From assembly GCA_018817205.1 (NCBI GenBank), contig JAHIUE010000081.1:1-21976 (forward strand): 21,976 nt of DNA, read 5' to 3'. Origin of the DNA: Patescibacteria group bacterium (GTDB lineage Bacteria; Patescibacteriota; Microgenomatia; Daviesbacterales; UBA10151). The translations under genes and the position numbers were made by a program. Positions 21,045-21,976 of the stretch are shown here, piece after piece; within the stretch, counting starts at the first letter, position 1, and the number at the start of each line of letters is the position of its first letter. The notes below the pieces were generated by a model that saw only the letters and a program-made list of their open reading frames with translations, did not search any database and was not told the origin of the DNA.

Positions 21045-21976
21045 TAGCTTGCCTCCCATCCGCTTTTCCAATTATATCCCCTGTTTGGCTCCTTAATTAA
21101 AAATACTAAACCTTGATAATTATCTTTTGATCCTGCAAATTTATCCTTATTGCTAATATATGGAGGCTTGTTAGGAGCATATGCATATTCTGCAGGAATA
21201 TATTTGTATTTTTTTTGTCCGTACCACCAAAACAAATATTGATAAGGATAGTCATAGACTGACGGCATAAAAGTATACACTTTGAAGTTTCGACCCTTTG
21301 CGGATTGATAAACATAATCAATAGCAGCAATTTCATTTTTATATAAAGAAGGGTCTAAATTTGGTTTTCCAAAATCATTAATAATATAACTACCTATGCT
21401 AGATACACTAAACCAAATGATTAAAATTGAAATGGGAATGAAGATGCGTTCTTTTAAGATATATGCTATTAAAATTAACGAGGCAGCCATCTCTGCGCCC
21501 AAATGCCAAGGGTTAACCGTCACAGGCAAAATTAAATAACCTAAGAAAGGAATAGCAATTATCATAAGACTCACCAAAACTAAAGCTTTCTTTTTTTCTT
21601 TTTTCAAAAATCCGATAAGTCCGATTGCGGAAATTAACAATAAACTGGCCGCCAAGCTCTTATGATTCATCAAGGTTGCAGAATATGTATCAAAGAAACT
21701 TGCGGATATTGTTTGAAAACGCCCTAAAATATTCAAATTGGCGCCGGAATTTTCCGACAAGTGCCGAAGCACCGCTTTGCTCATTAGAAAATCATGCCTA
21801 AAGTCAAAAAGCGCTTGCGGAAGCAGTGTAAAAACAAACAAGGCAATACCCACAAAGAACCATTTTTGCTTCAGAAGTTTAACATTTTTTGTAAATATCA
21901 CGCTTGCTAATATGATTATTGGGGTAAAAACCCCGAAATTCATCTCAAAATTAAAAAATAATCCTGCCAGAAACCA
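20978..21976 (-). CDS. GT39-like membrane glycosyltransferase, C-terminal part (332 residues visible)
   Basis: The frame stays open through the right edge of the window (the first visible codon is TGG at 21976), so the internal Met at 21943 is not a true start. About six to eight hydrophobic segments are followed by a soluble C-terminal part (about 200-332). The segment LPQALFDFRHDFLMSKAVLRHL matches SPLVWFDLRHNFLNYRAITELL (both quoted in part) of the GT2-GT39 fusion at 4329-6500, so this is the same GT-C branch. The catalytic acidic loop would lie in the missing N-terminal part. Probably an ArnT/PMT-like enzyme using a lipid-linked sugar. It converges on tsaE with a 67-base overlap and no visible terminator. 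Confidence 0.8.
   Translation of the reverse strand, partial: WFLAGLFFNFEMNFGVFTPIIILASVIFTKNVKLLKQKWFFVGIALFVFTLLPQALFDFRHDFLMSKAVLRHLSENSGANLNILGRFQTISASFFDTYSATLMNHKSLAASLLLISAIGLIGFLKKEKKKALVLVSLMIIAIPFLGYLILPVTVNPWHLGAEMAASLILIAYILKERIFIPISILIIWFSVSSIGSYIINDFGKPNLDPSLYKNEIAAIDYVYQSAKGRNFKVYTFMPSVYDYPYQYLFWWYGQKKYKYIPAEYAYAPNKPPYISNKDKFAGSKDNYQGLVFLIKEPNRGYNWKSGWEASYQSMELLSSEKLGSIEIEIRRE

Noticed and set aside
1..21976. Alternative genetic code (TGA as Gly or Trp)
   Set aside because: Several genes end cleanly at TGA next to the following start codon, TGG is used for Trp, and RF2 is present.
1..21976. tRNA, rRNA, CRISPR arrays, insertion sequences, attachment sites
   Set aside because: The largest non-coding gap is under 70 bases and no cloverleaf, spaced direct repeats, terminal inverted repeats or transposase motifs were seen.

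Overview
The window looks like an AT-rich chromosome segment of a Candidate Phyla Radiation bacterium, most likely Microgenomates (OP11) or a close relative. This is inferred from several features: genes packed with 1-11 base overlaps, almost no Shine-Dalgarno sites, a very short TsaB, a CAP-domain protein with a PHK-type basic leader, many large GT-C membrane glycosyltransferases, and a signal-peptide/Ig-like/PT-linker surface protein. TGA is a normal stop (for example in both polyprenyl-type GT2 genes) and a release factor 2 gene is present, so the TGA-to-Gly recoding of Gracilibacteria does not apply. There are no rRNA or tRNA genes, transposases, CRISPR arrays or phage genes.

Bases 1-6500 (minus strand) form a run of membrane glycosylation genes. 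It starts at 6500 with a GT2-GT39 fusion, followed by a dolichyl-phosphate-glucosyltransferase-like GT2, an ArnT/PMT-like GT39, and two tandem paralogues of the PTPS-related GT-C-like family; the last runs off the window. A divergent GT-C gene (6550-7695, PIG-V-like) lies opposite. Bases 7710-13100 (minus) form a nucleotide-sugar operon: rfbA, rfbB, rfbC, rfbD (dTDP-L-rhamnose), a GDP-mannose 4,6-dehydratase, and a GT2-GtrA fusion that probably makes or transfers a polyprenyl-linked sugar. Upstream in the same direction lie tsaB, a CAP-domain membrane protein and a previously uncalled 51-codon two-helix membrane ORF.

From 14488 rightward everything is on the plus strand until 21044: a single-domain asparaginase-like gene with a nine-G tract at its start, prfB, a small membrane protein, then ftsE-ftsX and a secreted coiled-coil M23 hydrolase, an Ig-like surface protein and tsaE. 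The FtsE-FtsX-hydrolase order matches the EnvC/CwlO/PcsB principle: a divisome ABC transporter that controls a peptidoglycan hydrolase. The hydrolase itself is odd, because its M23 domain appears circularly permuted (the HxH half precedes the HxxxD half). The far right (minus) is the C-terminal part of another GT39-like protein, overlapping tsaE tail to tail.

Two window-wide patterns stand out. First, most transcription units begin with a -10 box, often of the TGnTAnnnT type, ending only 6-8 bases before the start codon, which implies leaderless mRNAs. Second, short heptamer-period repeats and one SLSKG-type dispersed repeat sit inside tsaB and prfB and in front of ftsE without obvious length change in the proteins. 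All family assignments are by motif recognition without database searches.
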